DNA from: Metellina segmentata
Taxonomy: Eukaryota > Arthropoda > Arachnida > Araneae > Tetragnathidae
Direction of reading: 5' to 3'
Assembly (NCBI GenBank): GCA_947359465.1
Contig: OX375875.1
Span: forward strand, 59,087,981 to 59,151,980
Length of the DNA: 64,000 nt
Each line of letters begins with the position of its first letter. The first letter of the stretch is position 1. The position numbers and the translations under genes were made by a program. Under the pieces are notes generated by a model. That model saw nothing but the letters and a program-made list of their open reading frames with translations. It had not been told where the DNA came from and ran no database searches. Positions 40,101 to 51,324 of this stretch are shown piece after piece.

Positions 40101-43100
40101 ATGTACAGCAGCATATACTGACTGTATCATTACATGGAAGCACAATAAAGATTTTAGAATTAAAATCTAAAGAGTATTTCATAATTGATTTTTATTGTCA
40201 CTGAGGAGGTATCTCAAAACTTACTGTGGTGTGCTTTTCAAAAGCTGCAAAATCATATGCTCTATCTTCTTCAGTTTCTGTCCCATTTCTCAATTTTTCT
40301 TCAAGCTTCATTCTCACTAAATCTTTCATATCTTTGTCATTATCCATTCCTGTAAGAAAGTTAGGCATTGTCAAGATTTCAGACAAAGATTATCTATAGA
40401 ATGTGCCTAAGTTAATGACAGAAAATAATTTTGTTCACACAACTTAAAATATTTGTAATATTTACTATTTAAAGCATTAGGCACATTAATCAAACATCCA
40501 CGTACATAAATATTACTAACATATCTGGCACAGAAAGAGGTGTTATTTGTTTTTTTGGTGAATGGCAACAAACTGATAAAATCAACTGATACTAGATTAA
40601 TTTTCCAACTTTTCCACTTAGTTTTAATATTCTTGATTTGAACTCTATCATAATATTGCTAAAACTATGCAGAAGAGCTAACCACACAAATGAAATTATT
40701 CAGCAGATTACTGAAGGCAATAAGAAATCTGGAAGAAGGAAGTTAGCACAGAAAGAAAATCTGAGGCAACCAGAAAATAGGTTCAAAGGTAAAAAAAATA
40801 TTGAATGGCCTTTGACCAAATGGATAAAATTGAAGGGAACACATTCAAAAGATAATTGTGGTAGCATAACTGAGGTGTGAATTTTAATCACGCACTTTAT
40901 TGGAAATAAAAATTAACACCAGTACAAGTACATTTGAGAATGTAAACAAAATGGTATTTTAATATTTTTGGCTAATTTTATTTCATTTCGACACATGAAA
41001 TGTACATATTGTTGATTTTATTCTTTATAAATAGATTTAAATAATGTATGAAATGTAATGACACTGCTATCAGTAAGTATTAGCAACTAAGAAACTATAT
41101 AAACTTATAAGATGCTGTGCATGGGTCTGCTAGTATAAACTTTTTCATTATGTTACAATAATCTAGAGTAATGTTATATTTGTGGCGGTGTGTGTATTGT
41201 AATCGTACACATAGTACAATTCAAGCCACTGTTAATTTCAGTTTCCGATCGGCAGGTGTCGTGATGTTCAAGTCTAAAGTATAAATATTATGTCTTTAAA
41301 CCTCTATTCACTGATTTCTTAGCATCAGAGATTGATGTGCAAGATCAACCCTGTTCAGTTCTTTTGTTCTTAAAGCCACAGTTCAGGCTTTGATTTGGAA
41401 TGTTTAATTCCAATTTGATGCCATCATGTTATACTTTTTTTAGACAGTCGTTAAATAAAAGATGTTAAATTTTATAACTGACTTCTTTATTCACCAAATC
41501 CACCACGTAAGTTTCTGTTATTTACTGAAGGATATTCAATCCCTTCATTTCTAGAAAAAATGTTAATGTAAAGAATATTCATTTTCAAATAAAGAAATTA
41601 ATTTTTATAAATATAAATATTCACTTACCAGGTTCTTTATAAATACGAGTATCAATGTCCCAGTCATCTGAAGTTTTTGCATCGAAATCTCCATCTTTCA
41701 TGTCCCAATATTGAGCATCTGTGTAAAAAACCAGTCCAGAACCACCTTTTTCCCACTTCAGTTCAATTTTTTCTTCAAAAAGTCGCTCTTTATTCCTCTC
41801 TTGTCCTGAAGCATCCTCATGAAGCGCTTCGTGACGGTCCCACTCTTCCTCTTCAGAATCTGACTTCTTCATAGAAATAACCAATAAATACATTAAGTTT
41901 ATTTTAACGATATCTCATTCAGTACTGTCTTATCATAAATTCCACAAACTTTAATTAGGATTAGCAACTGGTGCCTTAACTTGAGAATTTTATAAGCAAA
42001 AGATTCAAGAAAAGTGTTGGGGAGAACCTGCTAAATTCTTTGAATAAGTGTGCAACAGTTTAAAATTACAGTAACATCTTGTTATCAAGTGCATTAAACT
42101 TGCATACATCTAGCATTTTCAATTAACAAATTAGAGTAATATACCAAACATTGAAATACACATAGCATTCTACTAATTTGTAAGCAACTCCTTCTTTTCC
42201 TAATCATTGTTTTTAATACCTCTGAAATATTTGCAATACAGATGTACTTTGGCAGGTACAGTAATGTACCAAAACTTGAAATATGCATAGCATTCTACTA
42301 ATTTTTTAGCCAACTTTCTTTTCCACATCTTTTTCTTTAATACCTTAGCAATAATTGCAATACAGATGCTGCTTTTCCGATGCAATATTGAAAAAAAAGC
42401 AACAAACTATTTGAATGTTTCAAGCTTCCATGTACAAACTTCGGAAAAAGTAGAAAGTTTTGAAAATGTCACTATATCAAGTGCTTATGCAAGCATTATT
42501 AGCAGTAAAGTCCTACCTGCTATATTTATGCATAATACATATTTTTAAATAGTGAATTGTTACTTGAGATATTAAAAGGCATGTGGACATGTATCGTAAT
42601 CTATGCAAGATGAAAAAATTTTAAATGGGAAACTTTAAGTTTTAAATTACAAAATCACAGAAAGTAAATTATGTGGATTTTTGATAAAACAGTTTCATCC
42701 CACAGCTAATACTATAAAATAATCCTCCCTTTGCATGGCAAGTAATAATGTAACTTGAATCCAGGAGGATTGTTTTATTTTCACAATAATACAGATACCT
42801 GTCAGCTACAAAGAAAATCCAAAAAGATTTTAATGACAAAATGAAAAATGCCTAAAAGTAATGAACAAAATACAAATGTACTAAAAGAGTAGCATCTAAT
42901 CAAGGAGACAGTTATTCATTTGTTTTTCTATCATAGTTGCCTCAGCTTCATACAAAAACTTTGAAATCGGTATCACTTGACACTGTTTACCAGAAGACTT
43001 CCAGAAAATCTGGAACAGTTGTAAAGTATGGAATGGATACACTAATTCTCTTTACAGGTATCAAATTTAAGATACCAGAGAAAACTAATTTTTGCACAAA

Positions 43101-46100
43101 TGTATTAATTTGTTTTTAAGTATTAATTAATTTTACAAAACTAAATTTCATTAATAAATTCATTTAAAAAAAGGAATTGTGAAACCAAGAATCTGTTACA
43201 ATCAATTCTAATGCTTAAAATCAAAGAATGACATACCTCTGAATCTTTTTCATCTTGGAGAGGCATATTATTTTTCTTGAATCGAGAACACCATGGTTGC
43301 TTATGGTATGTGGCTTCACGTTTTGACATTGCTGGAATTCTACCTTTTGACTTCTTTACATAATCAAAAGCTACACTTCCGTACATTCTTCTGGATCTGT
43401 TTCTTGGGAACTGCAATCCTAATTTAGAAATCAGCGAGGATGGCAGACGACAAGCTCGAATTTCATCAAGAAAATGACTTGTTTTGGTTCCAACATTTCC
43501 ATTGGGCATACAACTTGGAGGATGCATTTCAATGAGAGAGTCTAAATCGTCTTGAGAAAAGCTTTCACGGTCAAGAGGCAAGTTTGAAGAAACAGTTCCT
43601 CTTTTATACAAAACAGATTCTAGAATAGATTGAGAAACAAAAGATAAATGGAATGTTAAGGAAACACAACTGTGTATTTAAAAAAAAATTTTTATTCAAT
43701 ATTGACATGTAATAAAAGAAATTAATGGGATCTACTGAATAATTTTTTCAAACTGAAATTCATAAAATGTAAGCAATTTACTTTCTAACAAATTTCTTTT
43801 TAGTAGTACAAAAGGGGAAAGTATTGTTGGTACAGCCACATATAAAGTCTGTGGAAACGCTTTTGGTGTGCCTTTTCCTACAAATTGTGCCAGGAATCTC
43901 AATCCAGTTTTTACAGTGTTTTGGCAACGTTGTGAATTTATCCCATTTCCTCTCAAGAAGTTTTGGAATGTTCTTTCTATTTCTGATTTATTGCCCTTTG
44001 ATTTCATTGGTCCTTTAGAATTTCTCTCCAATTTTTTCCATTTTCTGTAAACTTGAAGATTTTAGCTTGTATTACAATACATGTAGTCACATCAGGTTTA
44101 ATCACCAAAAAATTTGCCAAATCAAAAGCAGCTATGAACGTTTGATTTGTCTCATAGAAAAATAGGAATCAAAAGCGTACAACATCGAGGCAGCAAATGA
44201 AGGTAGCAGATCGAAGGATTTTATAGAAGTTCCTTGCAACCTTAAAGCGTATCTTAAAAAACGATTGGACAAAAATAATGACCTGATGGTTATTGCTACA
44301 CTTTACACAGACGATTTTCTTCCAAGTGATGATTTTCAACTGCAACAATGCAGACAACATCAGTCTCTGTTGAGTGCAGCTTTTCAATGTTAAAGAAATT
44401 ACTGGCCAAGGATCAGCCATTCAAAGATGTCAATGTTCTTCAGTATTTAAGTATGTATAATAATACTTTTGAACGCCACTAAAATTATCAATACATTCTG
44501 TTTCCCCCCCCCCTTTTTTTTTAACGAATCATTTATTTTATATTTTAGTTTATCAAAAATAAATGCAACTTTATTCCCTTAAATGCAACTTTTCCCACTT
44601 TTACTTGCAACAAATAAGTTGCCCTAATCATCATAAGTGAAAAAAACAAATCATGATGATGATCCTGTTAAGTTTCTTACTGGACATGATGCTTTGCATG
44701 CTTTAAAGGAGAGGAAGCATTAAACTCTAGAGAAAGCCTATAATAGGGTAGGACTTCTGAGTTAGCTATACTGCAATGGTCAATCAGTAATATAAGATTA
44801 GGAATGTGTGTGCATTGTCATTAAAAATGTTTTCATTTTAAGAACCAGTCGCCTCAAATCATGTAATAATTTTTCTATCTCAACAGTCATGGTGTAGACT
44901 ATTCCTAAATCAGCAACATTGCTCATTTGTAGTTCAAATACAGGGGGTCACTTATTAATTTTGATCAGATACTTATTAATTATTCACTAATTTAAATTAA
45001 GCCGAGTCGGAAATGCAATTTTAGAAACTGGTTCACTCCATTTGCTCCCGTGAACAAGGCCTACAATAAAAAAAATTTTAAACTGAATGTTAGGATATCA
45101 ATTGCAGACCTAATTATATTCTCAACTATTCAAATTACTGTGCTTGTAATAAGAATCACCCTGTTAGACTAAATAAAATCTAACTATAAGAACAATAAAT
45201 AACTACAAAAGATACATTATAGACCTGTTCATGGTATATCACTAACAATGCTCATTATGCTTTAAAAAACTTGAAATTTGATTTCATTGACTGAAATTAT
45301 GGTATGTATCAACTAAAGTTATGCATTTAAAAGAACACACAGTCAGGCCCTGATTTACCATTAGGCCCGTGAGGCACGGGCCTAGGGCCTCCATATTTAG
45401 AGGGCCCCTAAATTTCCAAAGTATCTAAAAATTATAAATTTTTTTTAAGTAGTTACATAAATTATTGGGTATTTACGTAAATGAACGTCGGCCGTTTCCC
45501 CCACAATCACATTCTTGTAATTACATTAATTGTCTAACTATTATGTTTTTAATTTCCATCTGCTTTATTTTGTTTTGCCAAGAGTTATAAGTAATGTCAC
45601 GATTTTCTCAAAACTTTTTGGTGACATCTGTGAAACGGTCAACAGTCAAATACGTAAGTACCAATTATTGTTATAAAATTAGTTTTTGTGATGAACAAAT
45701 AATATGAGGGTGTGGCCCCTTCCTGCGTGTTGTGCCTACTATACCAAATTTTCTAAATCGGGCCCTGCACACAGTACTTATGAATGAAACATATAAAGAA
45801 AACTACTCGACAAGTAGCAAAACAAAACTAAATCTTAGCACTCTTTATTCACTAAATAGCAGTTATTTAAATTAATTCAGGTGAGCAGTTATTTAAATTA
45901 ATTCAGGTGAGCAGTTATTTAAATTAATTCAGGTGAGCAGTTAGGAATTCAATTAACGTCGCACTGGAGAAACACAACTGGCTATTGGAGACGTCCGGGA
46001 TTAAAGAAGTTCAGAGTGAATGTGGATCAAGGTAGAGCTCTACCATAGTTTATAAACACTAAATAAAAAATAAAGCTAAACGAAATAACAATGATTGCAA

Positions 46101-46487
46101 CAAACCTGAATTTACTGTATCGGTGGTTTCTGATACGCAAATTTGTTTAATACGGCAACAAGTCATTATTGTTTCTCCTTTACTGTCTAACCAATGTTCA
46201 CCATGGTATGTTTTTACGAATTCATCAGCACGATCAGCAAACACTTTAATAACGCAGCAGTTGGTTACCCGTCTTGATCTACCATTTTCTTTGGATTGAT
46301 CAGATTCGATGGGTTTTAGAACTTCTGGTCTATGACGATAATGAAAACAAATAAAGCCTCCAGATTCTATGAATGATGAAAAGAAGTTCCGTAAGTGTGA
46401 AGCATGGAAATCTTTATGAATATTGTTTATGGCTAGGTAGGTTCCATCAACAGTTTTGTTAGGTTGTTCCATGTTTTCTGAAGACAT
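36937..46487 (-). CDS. GPATCH3: GPATCH3, G-patch domain protein 3, complete six-exon gene
   Basis: Minus-strand exons 46487-46106, 43619-43237, 41866-41629, 40349-40225, 39358-39231 and 37132-36937 sum to 1,452 nt with consistent phases, giving 483 residues (human protein about 525). The N-terminal part has the family segments [20 protein letters not shown] and HRPE, then a Cys-containing strand (TNCCVIKVF) and HWLDSKG. The middle holds MPNGNVGT and the near-invariant [17 protein letters not shown] and [20 protein letters not shown]. The G-patch follows at about 377-425 ([19 protein letters not shown]), then a basic C-terminus with [15 protein letters not shown]3 is a nuclear protein reported in vertebrates to act in gene regulation and RIG-I/VISA signalling; its arthropod role is unknown to me. 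The start is the first ATG of the ORF (MSSENMEQ). It converges on rdgB. Confidence 0.96.
37133..39230 (-). other. GPATCH3: GPATCH3 intron 5
   Basis: Contains the Helitron-like element at 37489-38055. Positions 38056-39230 are AT-rich with no recognised feature. Confidence 0.65.
37489..38055 (-). mobile_element. Helitron-like non-autonomous element, most complete copy
   Basis: Minus strand starts TCTGTACTATTATAAAAGGA, continues GTGTTTGTTTGTCTGTTTCA, and ends GCCACACAGTGGCTAGT, a hairpin followed by CTAGT. 567 bp, no protein. The ORF at 37695-37934 on the other strand is not supported as a gene. Confidence 0.6.
39231..39358 (-). CDS. GPATCH3: GPATCH3 exon 5 (G-patch domain)
   Basis: Reads [20 protein letters not shown] and [12 protein letters not shown] plus two bases. 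The glycine and aromatic spacing fits the G-patch consensus, a short motif that activates DEAH helicases in other proteins. Confidence 0.95.
39359..40224 (-). other. GPATCH3: GPATCH3 intron 4, nothing recognised
   Basis: AT-rich, no repeat family seen. Confidence 0.6.
40225..40349 (-). CDS. GPATCH3: GPATCH3 exon 4
   Basis: After CTTACAG it reads [20 protein letters not shown] and [14 protein letters not shown], phase 0 end at GTAAGT. FExHT directly precedes the G-patch in the family. Confidence 0.94.
40350..41628 (-). other. GPATCH3: GPATCH3 intron 3
   Basis: Holds copy 2 of the CTAGT-ended repeat (40495-41134). The part from 41135 to 41628 is featureless. Confidence 0.6.
40495..41134 (+). 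mobile_element. CTAGT-ended repeat, copy 2 (in GPATCH3 intron 3)
   Basis: Same orientation on the plus strand as copy 1 at 34470-35053, hence antisense to GPATCH3. Ends GCATGGGTCTGCTAGT. Confidence 0.6.
41629..41866 (-). CDS. GPATCH3: GPATCH3 exon 3 (acidic conserved core)
   Basis: Reads [20 protein letters not shown] to DTRIYKEP plus one base. The acceptor is a tandem AAGAAG, so use of the second AG would start at 41863 and drop one Lys without frame change. Confidence 0.93.
41867..43236 (-). other. GPATCH3: GPATCH3 intron 2
   Basis: About 100-bp tandem pair at 42140-42370 (GCATAGCATTCTACTAATTT-type word repeated). No genes. Confidence 0.55.
43237..43619 (-). CDS. GPATCH3: GPATCH3 exon 2
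   Basis: After TTCTAG it completes Glu and reads [18 protein letters not shown]. It contains [20 protein letters not shown] and [18 protein letters not shown], matching the family, and ends DEKDSE in phase 0 before GTATGT. Confidence 0.95.
44348..44482 (+). pseudogene. hAT transposase C-terminal dimerisation fragment
   Basis: Frame reads [20 protein letters not shown] to [14 protein letters not shown] then stop. The [10 protein letters not shown] form resembles the ERSFSxLK signature of the hAT dimerisation domain. Upstream frames (44160-44340) look like decayed continuation. No full transposase. Confidence 0.6.
45344..45767. mobile_element. hAT-type MITE with exact 8-bp target duplication
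   Basis: Ends CAGGCCCTGATTTA and, inverted, CAGGGCCCGATTTA. Flanked by CACACAGT at 45336-45343 and 45768-45775. 424 bp, non-coding. Confidence 0.85.
45859..45936. repeat. three identical 26-bp tandem copies
   Basis: Unit begins GCAGTTATTTAAATTAATTC. Three exact copies, then a partial one joins the end of a reverse SINE-A at 45937. Confidence 0.95.
45944..46020 (-). mobile_element. SINE-A 3' end, reverse
   Basis: Reads AATTCAATTAACGTCGCACT and GGAGAAACACAACTGGCTAT, the reverse of the SINE-A tail. Confidence 0.65.
46106..46487 (-). CDS. GPATCH3: GPATCH3 exon 1 (N-terminal fold)
   Basis: Begins [20 protein letters not shown] and ends TVNS plus one base before GTTTGT. Includes [11 protein letters not shown], a GPATCH3 signature. 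Confidence 0.95.
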
Positions 46488-46730
46488 TGCAAACTCGTTT
46501 TAGTTAATATGTCAGCATTAAAAACTTTTCGTAAGAAAAAAATTGAATCACGATCATGTTTACTATTTCTATTGCACAATTATTTTTATTTAATTTCAGT
46601 TCAGTTCAGCTGATTTGACTCCACGAACTTCGCAGAGTAAACAGCCACGCATACAAAGGGTCATCTGCAGCGCCCTCGATTGTGAGGTATAATAAGCCTA
46701 ATTCAAACGTTTTCTTTCTAGTTGTCAAGG
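46488..46730 (-). promoter_or_regulatory. GPATCH3: GPATCH3 upstream region (5' UTR and promoter by position)
   Basis: Only 243 bp separate the ATG from a Tc1 terminal repeat. I see no clear TATA box; the transcription start cannot be placed. Confidence 0.4.
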
Positions 46731-47484
46731 TACACTGCTGGCCACCCAAATTGCAACAAAAGGAAAGACAAGAGATATCACAACAAAATTTATTTTGTAA
46801 TTAATATGTTGACCAAGTATCAAATGATTAAATTTATAGACTTCAATGAAGTGTGGTTCTTGCCAAAATCAGTAGCCAGAGTAGCCGCCATTGTTGGAGA
46901 TCACCGCTGCCACACGCCTCAGCATTGATTCAAAGAGACTTTTGATGTGTTCGTGGGGTACAGCAGACCAAACAGCTTTCACGCGTTGCCAAAGTTGATC
47001 TGGTGTGGCAGCTGGGGATGTAATCTGGGTCAATCGTTGAGCAACCATGGACCACATGTTTTCTATCGTCGAAAGATCCGGAGAGCGAGCTGGCCAGGGA
47101 AGCAATTCAATCTGGCGATTGTCGAAGAACCCTTGGACATATGCGTGCCACGTGTGGTTGCGCTATATCCTGTTGAAATATGGCCGTGGGCAAGCCCTGA
47201 AGGTAAGGAAGGACAACTGGCTCCAACACCTCGGAGATGTTGCGCTGGCTGTTTAAAGTACCGGCAATCCCCCTCAAAGTCCCACAGGCTCCTCATAGTG
47301 TGCACTAGTAGCCTCGCGCTCTAGTTGCCGGCTAGGGGGTGTTCCTGTGCGGAGTGGGTGATGTACGTCGGGAGAGTATTCTCCTGGTAGGGCCACCCAA
47401 GGCGTGAAGGCCACTCCAACATGCTCAGCTAACGCCTAAGGCAAACGGAGCCAAGTCAGTCCTCTACCAAATACTTGTTATTAG

Positions 47485-48441
47485 GTGCTCAGGTCTCGCG
47501 ACCAACAAAGGCTGCACATTTCCCCATCCATGAAGACTTATTACCAGAGATTACATGCTGCCCCGGACGTCGCGCAGGTTAAAAAGGACCGCGGGCATGG
47601 TTTAGGCAGAGGGCCTTGCTCGAAAAATGCGTTACAGTCTCCCAAATCGTTAAAGATCTTGCAGTTGAATATTAATGGAATTACTACAAACGCATCTAGA
47701 GTAAAATTGGACCAAGTTTTAGAGTTGGCTCATAGCCTTGGGGTTCAGATCATTGCTCTACAGGAAACAAAGTTATCAAACAGTACCTCTCTTAAGATCA
47801 AAGGGTACAGTATTTTACGGACAGATCGGCAGCATAGGAATGGAGGAGGTCTGGTCTGCCTCATCAGAGATGTTAGTTACGAGAGTATTAATATTAGTGG
47901 AGACTTTACAGCTAACTCTAGCCTTGAGATTCAAGGTATTAGGATCACCTGGAGAGGCAGACCACTCAATATTCTTAACATGTACCATCCTCCTGACGCC
48001 ACTAGTTTACCTAACAACTTTCAAAACTTACTTAATGGAAGTACCATTTGCATTGGTGATCTCAACGCTAAACATGCTGTATGGGGATGTTCCAATGACA
48101 ATACGAGAGGCAGCGATCTTCTCAACTTGATTGATGACAAAGGACTTCTAATGCTTAATGATGGCACTCCAACTCATTCTTCATTCAGTTATAACACTAG
48201 AGAGGCCCTTGATGTCTCCTTTGTTAGCCACGATATTTATCCTAGCTGTAACTGGTCAGTTTTAAACAACATAGGAAGTGATCACCTCCCCGTTCTTATC
48301 AAATTCAAAAAGAGACAATCTGTGACCCACAGTAATAAAAAACGATGGAATTTCAGGTGGGCAAATTGGAAGTCATTTACTACTCTTGTTGACAAAGAAC
48401 TTGATAAGGGACTTCTCACTGACAGTGTAGAAACAAATTGA
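47485..48441 (+). pseudogene. retrotransposon AP-endonuclease part
   Basis: Frame open to a TGA at 48439. Endonuclease motifs: LKILQLNINGI, IIALQETKL, GGGLVCLIRD, IGDLNAKHAVWG and the catalytic SDHLPVLIKF. The start chosen is the first ATG; true translation may begin elsewhere. The same frame reopens directly after the stop. Confidence 0.85.
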
Positions 48442-48498
48442 CTTAATTTAAAAAAGATTATCCTTAAGGCAGCAGGGAAAACTATTCCTAGAGGTAAA

Positions 48499-50319
48499 AT
48501 GAAGAAAAAGGGGCCCTTTTCGACTTGTAAATCCCCAGTGCTCCAGCCCCTGTTAGAGGAAAGAAAAGCTCTTGATGCTGAATTGAATGCTACAAATTCC
48601 AATCAGATTCGGCAAAAACTAAATAAAGTAAATGCTGAAATAAAAATTATGTATGCCCAAATTAAACGGAATAAATGGAATGATTTATGTTCCAGTCTCG
48701 ACCCAAGATCCTCTAATGGTGAATTGTGGAGGCTGGTGAGGAGTATTGGTGAAGAACAACCACAGATGGAAAAATGTAATACAATTCAGAGTAATGATGG
48801 GAAAATCGCCCAGAATGACATAGACGCCGCTAACCTGCTTGGACTACATTATCAGAGTATCAGCAGGCTGGATTTCTCTAGGGAAGATAAACACATAAAG
48901 CGTAGAGCTAGTGATATTGTACATGGTTGTCGCAGCAGCCCACCGGATGGAATTACATTATTTTCCAAAGCTTTTAGCATGCAAGAACTTTCAACTGCGA
49001 TCGGTGAAACTAGCCTTAATAAATCCCCTGGTCCTGATGGTATTCATGGGCAAATGATTAGTAATTTGGGACAACCTGGAAGATTAAGATTTTTGAACAT
49101 TATTAATGATTCCTGGAATTCAGGGAAGCTACCTCGAGATTGGAGAAGAGCTACTGTTGTTCCTATCAGAAAACCTTCTAAAGAAGCTAGCTCTCCTGAA
49201 AGCTATAGACCGATTGCTTTGACCTGTATAGCTTGTAACATTATGGAAAAAATTATTTTAAAGCGGCTAAATTTTAACTTGAACTCTCACGGCCTTCTTC
49301 CAAGGGAACAATTTGGCTTTAGAGAAGGACACAGTACAACAGACCAGGTACTCTATTTTTGTCAGAGGATTAGAGACGCCCACAGCAAGAAGACCACAAA
49401 TCACACTATGGCAGCCTTCCTTGATCTTTCTAAGGCCTTCGACAGAGTCTGGACACAGCGGCTTATCGTCAACCTTTCTGAGACTTTTGGAATTGGTGGT
49501 AAAGTCTTGCCTTGGATATATGACTTTTTAAGAAACCGACTCATAAAGGTGAGTTTTAATAACTCCCTGTCAAGATGCTTCAAACTATATCAAGGGGTTC
49601 CTCAGGGTTCAGTTCTAAGTCCAACCCTTTTTATGCTCTTTCTGTCAGGAATCGAGAAGGTTATCACCAAAAGGTGTGAAGTGGGTCTTTTTGCAGACGA
49701 TGTTGTCCTTTGGGACTCTGGCACCGATTTAAAGACATTGGAGGACAACTTAAATTTTACCCTTGATGACTTATCGAAATTCGCTAAAAACCACAAATTG
49801 AGTTTTAACCCAACGAAGTCTACGGTGAGTTTCTTTACGACCAATAGAAAGTTATATAACTATCAACCTGGTGTTATATTGGACCAAAAGCCTCTAACAG
49901 TGGACAAACACCCAAAATACTTGGAATTTGTTTTGGATCCAGAGATAACGTGCAATAAACACATTGACCATCTGGTGCTAAAAAGCAGGAAACGACTAAA
50001 AATTTTAAAGTACATTTCAGGACGTGACTGGGGAGCTGATGCTGCTACTCTAAGATATACATACATCTCTCTTATTAGACCCATCTTGGAGTATGGATAT
50101 CCAGTCTACTGTTCCGCATCTAACACCAATTTACAGAAACTAGAGAGAGTCCAACTTAGCGCAGTCCGAATTGTCACTGGACTTCGTAACTCTTGCCCCA
50201 ATGACGTAGTGCTTTTCGAGGCTGACCTGCAACCTCTTAGCCTCAGAAGAAATGCTTCTTTGGCGAAATACTATGGCAAACTTGTCTTGGAGAGGGAAAT
50301 AGAAACTCTGCCTATCTGA
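48499..50319 (+). pseudogene. retrotransposon reverse transcriptase part
   Basis: Same frame as the endonuclease. RT motifs in order: SPGPDGIHGQM, SYRPIALTC, REQFGFREGHST, AAFLDLSKAFDRVW, QGVPQGSVLSPTLFMLF, FADDVVLW (catalytic DD at 49696-49701), then thumb-like sequence with LIRPILEYGYPVY. Ends at a TGA before RNase H. Confidence 0.9.
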
Positions 50320-50366
50320 GAGACTGCCGCAATGATTAAAGACTTAAGAGAAACAGTCCTTTTAGC

Positions 50367-51324
50367 ATGGCGACTCAAGCTAAACTGTTTGAGGGTGACG
50401 TGGAACAACATCATCTGGTTCAAAGCGTAGATCCTTCTGACGGTCTTCCTAATGTATATTTCCACACAGACCTTCTTGTACAAGTGAACAAGCAGCATGA
50501 CCTTCCTATTTATCTAAAGCAACTGGCACTTGAAATAATCAACAACATCCCGGCTGACGCTACTAAGGTGTACACTGACGGCAGTAAAAACGAGAGGGGT
50601 GGAGCTGGCAGTGGAATCTATATAATTTCAGATGGTAACTACACAAAGATTCAGAGAAGGAAGTCCTGATGGCTGCTCTGTATTCCGTAGCGAGCTTATT
50701 GCTATAAACGAAAGCCTTGACTATATTGCGACTGTCATTGCAGGAAAAGAAATCTGGATTCTAACTGATAGCAGGAGTTCTGTCCAGCACTTGGCTAATT
50801 GGTCTGGTGTTAGAGACAAGGTGGGAGTATCTGTCCTCAATAAGCTAAGACAACTGTCTATAGATAATCAGATCCACATACAGTGGATCACCTCTCATGT
50901 CGAACTTGATGGGAATGAAATGGCAGATGAATTGGCCAAGGCGGGAGATAGTGAAGTTTTGGTTCCACTTGAGCCTCTTACCTACACTGAGATTTATTCG
51001 CAAGCTAAGTTGAGGGGAAAAACAACATGGTCCACTCCCCCAGTGCATCAATGGTATCGGGGCCATCGACCCGGCGGCTCTTTGGCACTTAATTGTGACA
51101 GGCAGGGACAAACTGCAATTACCCGATTCCTAAGTGGACACCTCAGAACTATGACCTTCTCAGATGGCTTGAGAACTTTCGACACATGCACCAAGTGCTC
51201 CTTTGAGCAGGCTTCTCCATCCCACATCATGGAGTGCCTAGGACTTAACCATCAAGATCTCCTTGGAAGTCCATTGCTGGTCCTGAACTTCCTCAGGGTG
51301 TTTGGATTCATGGACCTAGTCTAG
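50367..51324 (+). pseudogene. retrotransposon RNase H and C-terminal zinc knuckle, frameshifted
   Basis: VYTDGSKNERGG is in one frame (50367-50669). SELIAINESLDY, WILTDSRSS and MADELAKAGD are in another (50632-51324), so a frameshift falls inside RNase H. The four acidic residues of the active site remain. The C-terminus has a C-x2-C-x8-H-x3-C motif (CTKC to HIMEC). Confidence 0.85.

Larger units (their letters stand above)
43620..46105 (-). other. GPATCH3: GPATCH3 intron 1 with hAT remnants
   Basis: Contains a hAT C-terminal fragment (44348-44482), a hAT MITE (45344-45767), a 26-bp tandem array (45859-45936) and a reverse SINE-A end (45944-46020). An ORF at 43732-44031 shows no recognised domain. 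Confidence 0.7.

Noticed and set aside
43732..44031. 99-codon minus-strand ORF in GPATCH3 intron 1 as an extra exon
   Set aside because: The flanking exons join in frame without it and the GPATCH3 family has no matching segment.
46947..47324. 125-codon plus-strand ORF
   Set aside because: Antisense to the Tc1 C-terminal region and running into the retrotransposon border.
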